A stretch of DNA of 13,091 nt, taken from the NCBI GenBank assembly GCA_022842805.1, contig JALHOX010000028.1, forward strand, positions 6,320-19,410, given 5' to 3'. Made by a program: the position numbers and the translations under genes. The stretch comes from Phycisphaerae bacterium. Its GTDB lineage: Bacteria > Planctomycetota > Phycisphaerae > UBA1845 > Fen-1342. Positions 1 to 7,356 of the stretch are shown here, in pieces; the first letter of the stretch is position 1, and each line of letters opens with the position of its first letter. The notes under the pieces were generated by a model, which was not told the origin of the DNA, did no database searches, and was given only the letters and a program-made list of their open reading frames with translations.

Positions 1-72
1 AAGGCACTATGAAGAAACGCGCGCACGCACAAACCTACTTTCGAAGCCGGCGCCCTCCCGTGGCGACAGTAG

Positions 73-107
73 AAAAAAGGGCCGCGGATGTGGGGCATCC
101 GCAGCCC
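73..107 (-). terminator. Rho-independent terminator of the protease gene
   Basis: Read on the minus strand, bases 107-96 and 90-79 form a 12-bp stem (GGGCTGCGGATG with CATCCGCGGCCC, one G-U pair) closing a 5-base loop. The stem is followed directly by six T residues at 78-73. It lies 23 bases beyond the protease stop codon at 131. This is a textbook intrinsic terminator for minus-strand transcription. On the plus strand the stem is not followed by a T run, so it acts in one direction. Bases 1-72 hold nothing else I can identify. Confidence 0.92.
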
Positions 108-130
108 TACCAGAAAATAATAGCCTGCGA

Positions 131-3100
131 TCAGCCGCCGGTCAGCAGCGAGACAAATCCGGCGATGTCGCCGACGCTCACCACGCCGTCGCCGTTGGTG
201 TCGGCGCGGTTGATGTCGCAGCCCGGATAAGTCGTGGCGTAGCCTGCGGGATCGGTCAGCGCCAGCACAAAGCCGGAAATATCACCGACGCTGATCACGC
301 CGTCGCAGTTCATGTCGCCGATCGTTACCAGACCCGCACCGAGCCAGAGCAGCGCGTCTTCGAGCACGGCTCGGCGATCAGTGGTGTTAGAAATCGCCTC
401 GAGCGGGAACCCGAAGAACAGGGAGCGATAATCGCCGCCGTCCTTGCTGATGGCCGACGTGCCGGCGTTGCCGGTGAAGGCGATGGCGGCAGTCGCGTCG
501 GGGATGATCGTGTCGCTGAAGTTGCTGAACGGATAGGTCAGGGTGTAGGGGCCCATTCCGGCGAAGACGCCCGCGCCGGTGGCGCTGGTCTGCGACACGT
601 CATTGGTGACGCTCGACACGCCCAGCAGATCGACCATGAACGCGGTGCGCTGACGGTCGAAGTGGTAGTCCTGGCTGACGATGAGCAGGCGGCCTCCGTC
701 GTTCATCCAGGTTCGCAGTGCGGTCTCGCCCGCCACGCCGGGGCCGCAGGCGCCGCCGAATTCGTCGCCGGTGAACCAGATGACGATGCGATAGGGGCTG
801 AGCTGGGCGGCGCTGGGCTCGATGTCGGAGTTGTTGGTGTTCCACACATCGAAGTCGCGGCCCAGGGCGGCCAGATCGCCGCTGTAGGTCGCCTGCACGT
901 TCGGCCCGTTGTCGTCGTCATCCACGAGGAGGATCTGCGGCACGACGCGGGTGGTGAAGGTGAAGGCATCGGCGGGCGTGCCGACGCCGCACGGGTTGGA
1001 GGCCGTCACGCGCCAGAAGTAGGGCGTGCCGATGGCGAGGTCGGTGGCGGGGGTGAAGCTGGCTTCGGTGAGACCCGCGGCGCCGACGACGATGTTGCTG
1101 AATTCGGAGTCGAGCGCGACCTGGATGGAGTAGCTGGTAGCGTCGGCCTGCGAATCCCAGGTGAAGTTGGGCCGCAACGCCACGCCGGTCGACAGATCAT
1201 CGGGCGTGCGGAGCGTGGGGGCGACCGGCGCGCCGTTGAACAGATCGAGGTCGATGACGGCGCTGCGGGTCACCGCGCCGGCGGTGGCCAGGACCGTGAA
1301 GCTGTAGCTGCCGCTGGGCGGCGCGCTCGTGTTGGAGAAGGTCAGCGTGGTCGAGCCGGCGGGGATGATCTCCGTCGCGCCGAACGTCGCGCTCATGCCG
1401 GCGAGGTTGCCGGTGAGGCTGAGCGTGACCGGATCGGTGAAGCCGAGAATCTGGCCGACGCTGACGGTGTAGACCGCGTCGGGGCCGGCGCAGAGGGTCT
1501 GAGCGCTGGGGGCGACGCTGAGCGTGTAGCCCGGTTCGAGAGCGCAGTTGTAGCAGACGACCGCGAAGTCCTGATCGGTCGTGTCGCCGGCGGCGGGGAC
1601 GCCGTCGGAGTTGATGTTCGACGCGACAACGCGGATGTTGTAGGCGCTGGGCGCGGTGGGGCCGATGAAGACGCCTTCGGTGTTGTTGCGGGTATCGGCG
1701 GCGCCGCCCGTGGTCGACCAGCCGGAGCCGGCGAAGACGTTGCCGCGATAGGTGCTGCTGCCGTCCTCGACGATCAGGTCGAGGTTGTTGTTCCAGGCCG
1801 GCGTGCTGCCGCCGAGCCCGTGGCCGGGAGCATCGGTCCAGACCAGCATGATGCGAATCGGCTGGCTGGGGTCTTCGGCGGAGACGGTCTGCGTCCACTC
1901 TTCGCCGGTGTTGTCGAAGACTGTGGGGTTGTCCCAGTAGCGCACCGACAAAGCCGGGTCGACGACGGCTTCGAGATCGAAGCGGCCCCAGCCCTGCTTG
2001 CTGTCGAAGGGGTTGCCGAGCGTGCCGTTGTCGGCGTCGCGACGGCCGGCGAGATTTCGCGCGACGGCGGTGAACGCCGCCTTGATCATGGCGGGGCTCG
2101 GGTCGGCGACATAGTCGGGCAGGCTGCGCCAGTACTGGATGAACATGGCGACGCCGCCGCTGACCTGAGGAGAGGCCATGCTGGTTCCGCACTTGAGGCC
2201 ATAGCCGCCGCCGGCGGTGTCGCTGGAATCGACGTTGCAACCCGGGGCGACGATGTGGGGGATTGTGCGACCGTCGAGGGCCGGGCCGTGGGCCGAGTTG
2301 GCGGAGAGGTCGTTGATATCGAGGATCTGCGAGCCGGAGCTGGAGTTCTGCATCTTGGTCGAACCGACCGTGAAGCAGTTCTTGGCTTCGTCGGGGGTGC
2401 CCTGGCTGCTGATGCCGCCGTTGCCGTTCATGAAGGAGAGGATGTAGTTGAGCGACTGATTGCCTGCGAGCGCGCTATCTGAATCGCGCACGCCGATGTC
2501 GACCTGCAGGGTGTCGTTGTCATAGCCGCGGGGCGAGCCGGCGGGGCCCCAACTGTTGCCGGAGAGATGCGCGCCGTTGCGCACGCTGGTCTGCATCAGC
2601 GTCAGCATTCCGCCGGGGCTGGTGAACGTGGGGCTGTAGAGCTGCTCGATGAAGCGAGCCCCGGGCGCGACGCCGAGGCCGCGGAGGAAGCCGCGAACAT
2701 CGCGTACGCCGGAGGTGCCGTCGCCGCCCATGATGCCGGCGGTGTGAGTGCCGTGGGAGCTGCTGACTCCCGCACCGGCGCAGGAGGTGCCGACGCACGG
2801 ATTGAATCGTCCGTCGAGATCGGCGTGCGCTTCGTTGACGCCGCTGTCGACGTTGGCGATGACGACGCCTGCGCCGTTCAGGCCGAGGGCGGCGAGGTAG
2901 ATGTCGTAGCCGACGAGTGCGAGGTTGGTGCCGTCGACATTGTTCACGTTGACCTGCGAGCTCATCTCGCCTCGCAGGCCGCCGTCGGTGGGCACGTCCT
3001 GCACGCTGTAGACGCCGCGCGTGGCGGACAGCGTGTCGAGCTGATCGGCATTGGCATGAACGCCGAGGACGGTCCATGTGCCGTTGAGCTGCCGCGGCGT

Positions 3101-3760
3101 ATCGACGCGCAGGCCCTGGGCCTGGAGGTCGCTGAAGATGCGATTGACGCCGGCGACGTTGGGCACGAGCAGGCGGTAGGGGGCGGGGCCGCTGGTGGCG
3201 GCGGTGGCGCTGGGGCGGAAGCGGTCGAGCAAGCGGAATTCGGGGATGAACTCGCCCTTCCAGCGAATCACAGTGTTGAGGCCGTCGACCTCGAGTTGTT
3301 CGGGGGTGGCCCAGACGACGTATGCGAACGGCGCGATGTACTGCACGACCTTGGCGCCTTTGGCTTCCAGCGCTTCGATCCAGCCGTCGCTGGTGGGTCC
3401 GACGAACTGCACGAGGCGCAGGTCGGCCTCGGCGCTGGGCGATACGGCCCGCGTGCCGGGGACGCCGTCGCGCAGCGGATCAAAGGAGCGCTCGCCCAAC
3501 ACCAACGTGAACGCATTGGGGTCGGCGTCAACCGAGATGCCGGCGGCTTCGAGCTTTGCCAGCTCAGCGGCGGTCACCTCGACGTAGGCAAACGAGCCGT
3601 AGTCCGCCGAGTGAATCGGCGTGATCGCGGCGGCATCCATCGCGGCCTTCTGGTTCGCGTCGATGCGCACTCCGAAGGTTGGCTCGGCGGCGTGCGCGGT
3701 TGCGAAGAGTGCGGCGGTGGTAAAGAGCGATGTGAACAACGATCGACGTAGCCTGGTCAC
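131..3760 (-). CDS. Secreted S8 subtilisin-family protease with Fn3-like, GATase1-like and dockerin modules
   Basis: Predicted exported serine endopeptidase of 1209 residues. The open frame runs up to 3928, but I choose GTG at 3760: AGGAG sits 5 bases upstream, and translation there begins a signal peptide (VTRLRRS, hydrophobic to about residue 20, likely cut near AHA-A at 24). Residues 25-290 look like two propeptide-like repeats, each with a short alpha/beta unit. The S8 domain covers about 295-600: Asp305 (NVDSG), His336 (SSHGTHTAG), oxyanion Asn402 (GNSWG), Ser527 (CGTSMASPQ). Residues about 605-740 match the beta-sandwich that follows KP-43-type subtilases. An Fn3-like module spans about 848-937, and a GATase1/ThuA-like alpha/beta module (ILLVDDDDN onwards) about 942-1140. 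A dockerin-like pair of calcium loops ends the protein (1149-1160 and 1187-1198, with D/N at positions 1, 3, 5 and 12). All catalytic residues are intact. The natural substrate is unknown; the dockerin suggests attachment to a cohesin-like partner or the cell surface. It is probably transcribed alone, with the terminator at 73-107. Confidence 0.93.
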   Translation of the reverse strand: MTRLRRSLFTSLFTTAALFATAHAAEPTFGVRIDANQKAAMDAAAITPIHSADYGSFAYVEVTAAELAKLEAAGISVDADPNAFTLVLGERSFDPLRDGVPGTRAVSPSAEADLRLVQFVGPTSDGWIEALEAKGAKVVQYIAPFAYVVWATPEQLEVDGLNTVIRWKGEFIPEFRLLDRFRPSATAATSGPAPYRLLVPNVAGVNRIFSDLQAQGLRVDTPRQLNGTWTVLGVHANADQLDTLSATRGVYSVQDVPTDGGLRGEMSSQVNVNNVDGTNLALVGYDIYLAALGLNGAGVVIANVDSGVNEAHADLDGRFNPCVGTSCAGAGVSSSHGTHTAGIMGGDGTSGVRDVRGFLRGLGVAPGARFIEQLYSPTFTSPGGMLTLMQTSVRNGAHLSGNSWGPAGSPRGYDNDTLQVDIGVRDSDSALAGNQSLNYILSFMNGNGGISSQGTPDEAKNCFTVGSTKMQNSSSGSQILDINDLSANSAHGPALDGRTIPHIVAPGCNVDSSDTAGGGYGLKCGTSMASPQVSGGVAMFIQYWRSLPDYVADPSPAMIKAAFTAVARNLAGRRDADNGTLGNPFDSKQGWGRFDLEAVVDPALSVRYWDNPTVFDNTGEEWTQTVSAEDPSQPIRIMLVWTDAPGHGLGGSTPAWNNNLDLIVEDGSSTYRGNVFAGSGWSTTGGAADTRNNTEGVFIGPTAPSAYNIRVVASNINSDGVPAAGDTTDQDFAVVCYNCALEPGYTLSVAPSAQTLCAGPDAVYTVSVGQILGFTDPVTLSLTGNLAGMSATFGATEIIPAGSTTLTFSNTSAPPSGSYSFTVLATAGAVTRSAVIDLDLFNGAPVAPTLRTPDDLSTGVALRPNFTWDSQADATSYSIQVALDSEFSNIVVGAAGLTEASFTPATDLAIGTPYFWRVTASNPCGVGTPADAFTFTTRVVPQILLVDDDDNGPNVQATYSGDLAALGRDFDVWNTNNSDIEPSAAQLSPYRIVIWFTGDEFGGACGPGVAGETALRTWMNDGGRLLIVSQDYHFDRQRTAFMVDLLGVSSVTNDVSQTSATGAGVFAGMGPYTLTYPFSNFSDTIIPDATAAIAFTGNAGTSAISKDGGDYRSLFFGFPLEAISNTTDRRAVLEDALLWLGAGLVTIGDMNCDGVISVGDISGFVLALTDPAGYATTYPGCDINRADTNGDGVVSVGDIAGFVSLLTGG

Positions 3761-4004
3761 GGATGCTCCTTGGGTCGGGCTGCGGAAACAGATTGTGCGT
3801 TGTCCTGCCACAAGAATGAATAAGAGCAAGCGACGCTCGGTTGCGAAATGGCTTCTTTCCGGTCCGAGCGCGGCGCGATTGCACTGCACGGCGCGGGACG
3901 CGCGCGGTGCGGGAGTCCTTTGAATCAACAGCTTACGCTGCGGGGTTATTGCAACTCAACGTTATTGGCGCGATAACCGTGCGAAAAAGCACGAAATCAA
4001 TCGT
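3761..4004 (-). promoter_or_regulatory. Leader and promoter region of the protease gene
   Basis: This 244-base stretch separates the protease start from the stop of the next minus-strand gene. Bases 3761-3928 are open in frame with the protease, but the encoded residues look unlike protein and lie before the signal peptide, so I read them as leader. The ribosome site AGGAG is just upstream of GTG 3760. Bases 3941-4000 are locally AT-richer, with a direct repeat GTTATTG (3945-3951 and 3961-3967), a short hairpin GTTAT/ATAAC (3961-3977) and another, CGTGC/GCACG, around a GAAAAA loop (about 3979-3994). I see no convincing -35/-10 pair or T-run terminator, so the exact promoter is not placed. Confidence 0.4.
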
Positions 4005-4910
4005 TCACGATTCGTCCAAAACGTCCGGAACGAACAAGGTCCGATAGATGAAATGGACACACCAAAGTACGAAACCCCAGCCGACCAGATTCATGGCGAA
4101 GGGCACGCTGAGGGCGATGCCGTCGATTAGTGCAGTCGATCCGCCGGCGGCCGTAGCGGCGGCGCTGGCGGCGTTGAGCGCCACGCCCAGGAGCGGCGCG
4201 GCGAAGAGCATGACGAAGGCGTAGGTCTTCATCGAGAAGCGACCGAGAATTTCGAAGCGCTCGTTGTCCGTGAGGATGACCGCGAGCAGCAGCGCCGCGA
4301 CGGCGAGGTCGACGAAGTAGTAGTAGGGCGTCACCCCGCGGCTGGTCGCGAGGCAGACGCCGAGGGCCGACGCGACGCCCGCGCCCAACGCATAAAGTCC
4401 GGCGAGCGAGTCGGACTTTTCTTCGTTGGCGATGTAGATCGTAAAGAATGCGATCAGCGTGGCGATGAAATTCGCGTAGTTGCCGACGTGGGGCATCCAG
4501 AACCACACTTTGGCGAATAGCATCGCCGCCAAGAGCCAGCGGACTTTTTCCAGGCGACCCTGCTCGTATCCGCCGAACCAGCGCTCCAGGACGCCTTCGG
4601 CGAACTGTTTTCCGCATTCGGAGCAGCGACCGGCGCCGCTGGGGCCGAGCAGATAGCCGCAATGGAGGCAGCAGCGCGGCGACTCGGCTTCCTCGCCGAT
4701 CACGCGGCTTTTTGCGGGCCGGGGAGAATGATCGGCGGAGGAGGGCGGACCGGAGGGAGGCAGGGCGGGGGCGCGAAACTTGGGCGGCTCGGGCACCGGG
4801 CCGACGGCGTAGACCTCTTCGTTCTCTTCGGACGAGGGGCTACTCGGCGCGGCGCCGGCCCGCATAGCCTGCAAAGCGGCGAGCGTTTCGTCCTCACGCG
4901 ATTCGGCCAT
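4005..4910 (-). CDS. Zinc-ribbon multi-pass membrane protein, function unknown
   Basis: A 301-residue protein I do not recognise as a named family. The N-terminal 75 residues are charged, then rich in Pro, Ala and Ser, and probably disordered and cytoplasmic. A zinc ribbon follows: Cys81-x2-Cys84 and Cys96-x2-Cys99 (CLHCGYLLGPSG...CSECG), a form common at the front of planctomycete membrane proteins. From about residue 123 there are some five or six hydrophobic segments (about 124-142, 146-161, 169-188, 199-214, 230-250, 261-291). The start ATG at 4910 has AGGAAG upstream, and a perfect TATAAT box lies 25-30 bases before it. No catalytic motif is visible. The ribbon may bind a protein or nucleic acid partner, but that is inference. 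It lies 244 bases upstream of the protease gene on the same strand; an operon link is possible but not shown. Confidence 0.85.
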   Translation of the reverse strand: MAESREDETLAALQAMRAGAAPSSPSSEENEEVYAVGPVPEPPKFRAPALPPSGPPSSADHSPRPAKSRVIGEEAESPRCCLHCGYLLGPSGAGRCSECGKQFAEGVLERWFGGYEQGRLEKVRWLLAAMLFAKVWFWMPHVGNYANFIATLIAFFTIYIANEEKSDSLAGLYALGAGVASALGVCLATSRGVTPYYYFVDLAVAALLLAVILTDNERFEILGRFSMKTYAFVMLFAAPLLGVALNAASAAATAAGGSTALIDGIALSVPFAMNLVGWGFVLWCVHFIYRTLFVPDVLDES

Positions 4911-4934
4911 CGGATCCGCTTCCTTTCGGTCGGC

Positions 4935-4940
4935 ATTATA
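4935..4940 (-). promoter_or_regulatory. Consensus -10 box for the zinc-ribbon membrane protein gene
   Basis: On the minus strand bases 4940-4935 read TATAAT, an exact sigma70 -10 box, 25 bases before the ATG at 4910. Transcription would start near 4928 and give a leader of about 18 bases that includes the AGGAAG ribosome site. No good -35 box is seen 16-18 bases further up (the region reads about CCGGTC). The call therefore rests on the -10 box and its spacing. Confidence 0.5.
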
Positions 4941-5059
4941 GATGCGGGGCGAGACGCGACCGGCGCGTGGCTGCCCTCATTCCATTACGGAATCGACCGT
5001 GGAGCGGCGGTTGCGCGTATGATTACAGTGCAGTCGAAGCCACTTCCGGAGACCACGCC

Positions 5060-5530
5060 ATGACGCTGAACCCCAAGCGAGTTCTCTGGCCGACCGATTT
5101 CTCGAACCTGTCGATGATGGGCGCGAACTACGCCAAAGCGCTCCGCGAGCAGTTTGGGAGCGAATTGCATGTGATTCATGTAATTCCGCCGCTGCTGGGC
5201 CCGGAGCTGCCGGCGACGATTCCGCCCGAGCTGCCGCCCCTGATCAACGACCCCAATCTTCTGGCGACCACGCGTGAGAATCTGCAGAAGACGGTACGCG
5301 AACTGTTCGGGGACGATCACGGGGTGGTCGTCGAGGTCTTTTTCGGGCACGCATGGGACGGTGTTTGCGACTACGCCAAGCGGCGCGAGATTGATCTGAT
5401 CATCGTGCCCACACACGGTCGTACGGGGCTGGCTCACGTGCTGATCGGCAGCACGGCGGAGAAGATCGTGCAACACGCGCCGTGTGCGGTGCTGGTGGTG
5501 AAGCAGAACGCGCGACAGATCGCGAGCTAG
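5060..5530 (+). CDS. UspA-family universal stress protein
   Basis: A 156-residue single-domain cytoplasmic protein of the normal length for the family. The frame is open from 4967, but ATG 5060 is preferred: GGAG lies 8 bases upstream, and translation begins with the usual first beta strand (KRVLWPTDFS, with Asp13 in the nucleotide-binding position). The C-terminal ATP-binding loop is present as PTHG, nine residues, then GS (residues 117-131), followed by the family's typical end (AEKIVQHAPCAVLVVK). The first Gly of the classical G-x2-G-x9-G(S/T) pattern is Pro here, a common variant. These proteins bind ATP or act as stress-responsive signalling adaptors; the trigger here cannot be told from sequence. 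A possible promoter has TATGAT at 5018-5023 and a weak TCGACC upstream. The gene converges on the 325-residue gene, with 42 bases between stops. Confidence 0.93.
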   Translation: MTLNPKRVLWPTDFSNLSMMGANYAKALREQFGSELHVIHVIPPLLGPELPATIPPELPPLINDPNLLATTRENLQKTVRELFGDDHGVVVEVFFGHAWDGVCDYAKRREIDLIIVPTHGRTGLAHVLIGSTAEKIVQHAPCAVLVVKQNARQIAS

Positions 5531-5532
5531 GG

Positions 5533-5544
5533 CGCCGGCCGGCG
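5533..5544. repeat. Perfect 12-bp palindrome between convergent genes
   Basis: CGCCGGCCGGCG is a perfect palindrome two bases after the stop of the universal stress protein gene, in the 42-base gap before the convergent stop at 5573. No T run follows on either strand. It could be a weak bidirectional stop or an accident of high GC content. Confidence 0.3.
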
Positions 5545-5572
5545 AAGGGGGCAGGGTCGCGCTGCGGCGCGG

Positions 5573-6550
5573 CTAGAGCCATTCCAGCGCGCGCAGGTCG
5601 TCGCGCGGTTCGTCGAAGCTGCAACTGCCGAACGAAATCACGTCGCGGGCGCGGATATCGCGAATGTCGGCCAGTGCGGCGGATTGCTGCCGAAAGGCGA
5701 GCGTCTCATCCTGAAACTCGAAATCGCGCGGATCTTCGCTCTCCAGCACAGCGACCAGTTCTTCGACCCGCAGCGGATCGACCGCAAAGGCGTGCGCCAG
5801 CACCCCGGCCACGAACACGTTGAGAAAGCCGTGCATGTGGGTCCGGACTTCGGCCCGCAGGGCGCGGATCGGGTGATGCAGTCCGGCGGTGAATTTGATC
5901 GCCAAGCCGTTTTCGCGACAGGCGAGCAGAGCGCGGGCGATGCGATCGGTGGAGGGAAATGCGTCGGGCGTGAGTCCGCCGGTGCGGAGCTTGAAGCCGC
6001 AGCGAGGACAGGCATCGCGGGTGCGGGCCAGCCAAGCAGTGACCGGCGGGAGGGCTGCATCCCACGCGGGGCCGGGCGGAATTTCGCAGAACCAAGCGGC
6101 TCGCGGAAAGGCCTCGATGGCGGTGCGGAGGCTGCGATCCAGCCGGCCGCCGGCCTCTAATCCGCTCTGCGGCGCGTCCTTCGACAAGCGTTCGGGCAGT
6201 CGCAGCTCGACCGCGTCAATCAGGACGAGGGGGCCATGACGACGCACGAACTCGGTCGCGAGCGCGACATCTGCCGCGAGCTTGCCCTCGAACGCATGGT
6301 CATCGTCGCCGCCGCCCATCAAGACGGAAAATCGAAAGGGGGGCGTGACGCCGAACAGCTCGTCCGCGAAGCGCGACACGTCGTCCAGTTGAGCCGCGGG
6401 CACGACGAAGGGCCCCAGCATCCAGGCGTCGTCACACTGGCGATAGGCGGCGTAATTGCGAAGGGCCGGCTCAAGCGGCAGCTTCGCGGGGGGAAAGAGG
6501 CCGGCGTAGTCGATGGCATTCGTCAATAAGGCCCGCAGGCTGGACTTCAT
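5573..6550 (-). CDS. Conserved-looking uncharacterised protein, possible alpha/beta (TIM-like) barrel
   Basis: A 325-residue soluble protein without signal peptide or membrane segments. The start ATG at 6550 has AGGA six bases upstream. The N-terminus (LLTNAIDYAGLFPPAKLPLE, about residues 9-28) and DAWMLGPFVVP (41-51) look like a conserved family I recall as hypothetical proteins in planctomycetes and other bacteria; I have no function for it. Regularly alternating strands and helices are seen: FSVLMGG (74-80), PLVLIDAVELR (107-117), WFCEIPP (153-159), GFKLRTGG (185-192), LAIKFTAGLHHP (216-227), HGFLNVFVA (240-248). Charged residues at strand ends (Glu156, Lys187, Lys219) and His225-His226 would suit a barrel active site, but this is inference. 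CPRCG (181-185) is a single Cys pair, not a full zinc ribbon. It is divergent from the ACT-domain gene and convergent with the universal stress gene. Confidence 0.82.
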   Translation of the reverse strand: MKSSLRALLTNAIDYAGLFPPAKLPLEPALRNYAAYRQCDDAWMLGPFVVPAAQLDDVSRFADELFGVTPPFRFSVLMGGGDDDHAFEGKLAADVALATEFVRRHGPLVLIDAVELRLPERLSKDAPQSGLEAGGRLDRSLRTAIEAFPRAAWFCEIPPGPAWDAALPPVTAWLARTRDACPRCGFKLRTGGLTPDAFPSTDRIARALLACRENGLAIKFTAGLHHPIRALRAEVRTHMHGFLNVFVAGVLAHAFAVDPLRVEELVAVLESEDPRDFEFQDETLAFRQQSAALADIRDIRARDVISFGSCSFDEPRDDLRALEWL

Positions 6551-6707
6551 GCAAAATCCTCAGGGCGAAGCCGCGCTGGCGCGCGAGGCGGCGTCCGGCG
6601 ACAAGCGGCGGGCGTCCTTACTGAGCGACACGAGCCGCCCGGAAGTCGACCTGACGATTGCGGCGGCCGGTTCCCGGACCGGGCGTCACGCGCACCTTGC
6701 GGTTCGC

Positions 6708-6736
6708 TTGTCAGTCGCGTTCGGCAGCAAGATACT
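6708..6736 (+). promoter_or_regulatory. Sigma70-like promoter for the tandem ACT protein gene
   Basis: TTGTCA at 6708-6713 and GATACT at 6731-6736 are separated by exactly 17 bases, matching 5 of 6 and 4 of 6 consensus positions. Transcription would start near 6743, leaving a leader of about 75 bases before the ATG at 6819. The rest of the 268-base divergent gap (6551-6818) is GC-rich with no further clear element. A promoter for the minus-strand gene must also be there but was not identified. Confidence 0.55.
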
Positions 6737-6818
6737 GTCCCGTGCGCAGCCGAGCGAACCAGCCGACGCGTGCCGCGAGACGCGCAGCCGCTCGACGCGA
6801 CGGAACGGAGGAAGTTCG

Positions 6819-7241
6819 ATGTATCAGGTGGCGCCGATCGATATCTGGGTCAAGGAAGTACGCAATCGGCCGGGGGAGCTGGCCGACATTTTGTCGCAAT
6901 TGAAGGCCGCCGGCAGCAACCTCGAATTCGTCGTCGCTCGTCCGCACGACGCCGGTTCGTCGGTCGTCTTTGTCGCGCCCCTGCTTTCGGATCAGGAGAT
7001 TCGAGCCGCCAAGCAGTTGGGCCTGGAAAAGTCGGCCAACATGCACGCGGTTCGCGTCGGCGGGTCGGATGAGGCCGGGCTGGGCGCCCGTGTGACGCGC
7101 ATCCTCGCCGAAGCCAAGATCAACGTGCGCGGGCTGACGGGCGCGGCGATCGGCGGGCGTTCGGTGATTTACGTCCGGTTTGAGAGCAGCAGCGACGCTC
7201 AGCGCGGTCGCGAAGCGCTGCGGGCGAATCTGGGCTTGTAG
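6819..7241 (+). CDS. Tandem ACT-domain protein
   Basis: A 140-residue cytoplasmic protein made of two ACT-like units and nothing else. The frame is open from 6513, but ATG 6819 is preferred: GGAGG lies 6 bases upstream, and the ACT fold begins at once. The first unit (about residues 6-68) has the signature RNRPGELADILSQLKAAGSNL with a Gly at the turn (Gly19), then a strand with SSVVFVAP. The second (about 75-138) has DEAGLGARVTRILAEAKINV followed by SVIYVRF. ACT domains bind amino acids or other small ligands and regulate partners allosterically. No enzymatic domain is attached, so it probably acts as a stand-alone sensor or a subunit of another protein. Neighbouring genes give no amino-acid pathway to link it to, so the ligand is unknown. 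Confidence 0.88.
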   Translation: MYQVAPIDIWVKEVRNRPGELADILSQLKAAGSNLEFVVARPHDAGSSVVFVAPLLSDQEIRAAKQLGLEKSANMHAVRVGGSDEAGLGARVTRILAEAKINVRGLTGAAIGGRSVIYVRFESSSDAQRGREALRANLGL

Positions 7242-7356
7242 CGCTCGGCGTCAGGGCCGCTCCACGATCGGTCTGTGGCGCGGCATCGGCGTCGCTTCGT
7301 GTCGGGAATCATGCGTGCATCCGCTGCCACGCGGTGTTTGGGGCTATTCTCGGATC

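Noticed and set aside
9..230. 73-codon open frame at the left edge, plus strand
   Set aside because: It overlaps the terminator and the dockerin end of the protease in antisense, and shows no motif.
662..2482. 606-codon open frame on the plus strand opposite the protease gene
   Set aside because: Its product is a low-complexity run of Gly, Ala, Val, Arg and Asp with no motif. It is the shadow expected opposite a GC-rich gene, and the opposite strand has an intact S8 protease.
131..3760. Reading the dockerin as proof of a cellulosome
   Set aside because: No cohesin, scaffoldin or glycoside hydrolase is in the window, and planctomycete dockerin proteins are common without cellulosomes.
3761..3928. 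Longer N-terminus of the protease from ATG 3928
   Set aside because: It would place 56 residues before an evident signal peptide, and GTG 3760 has its own ribosome site.
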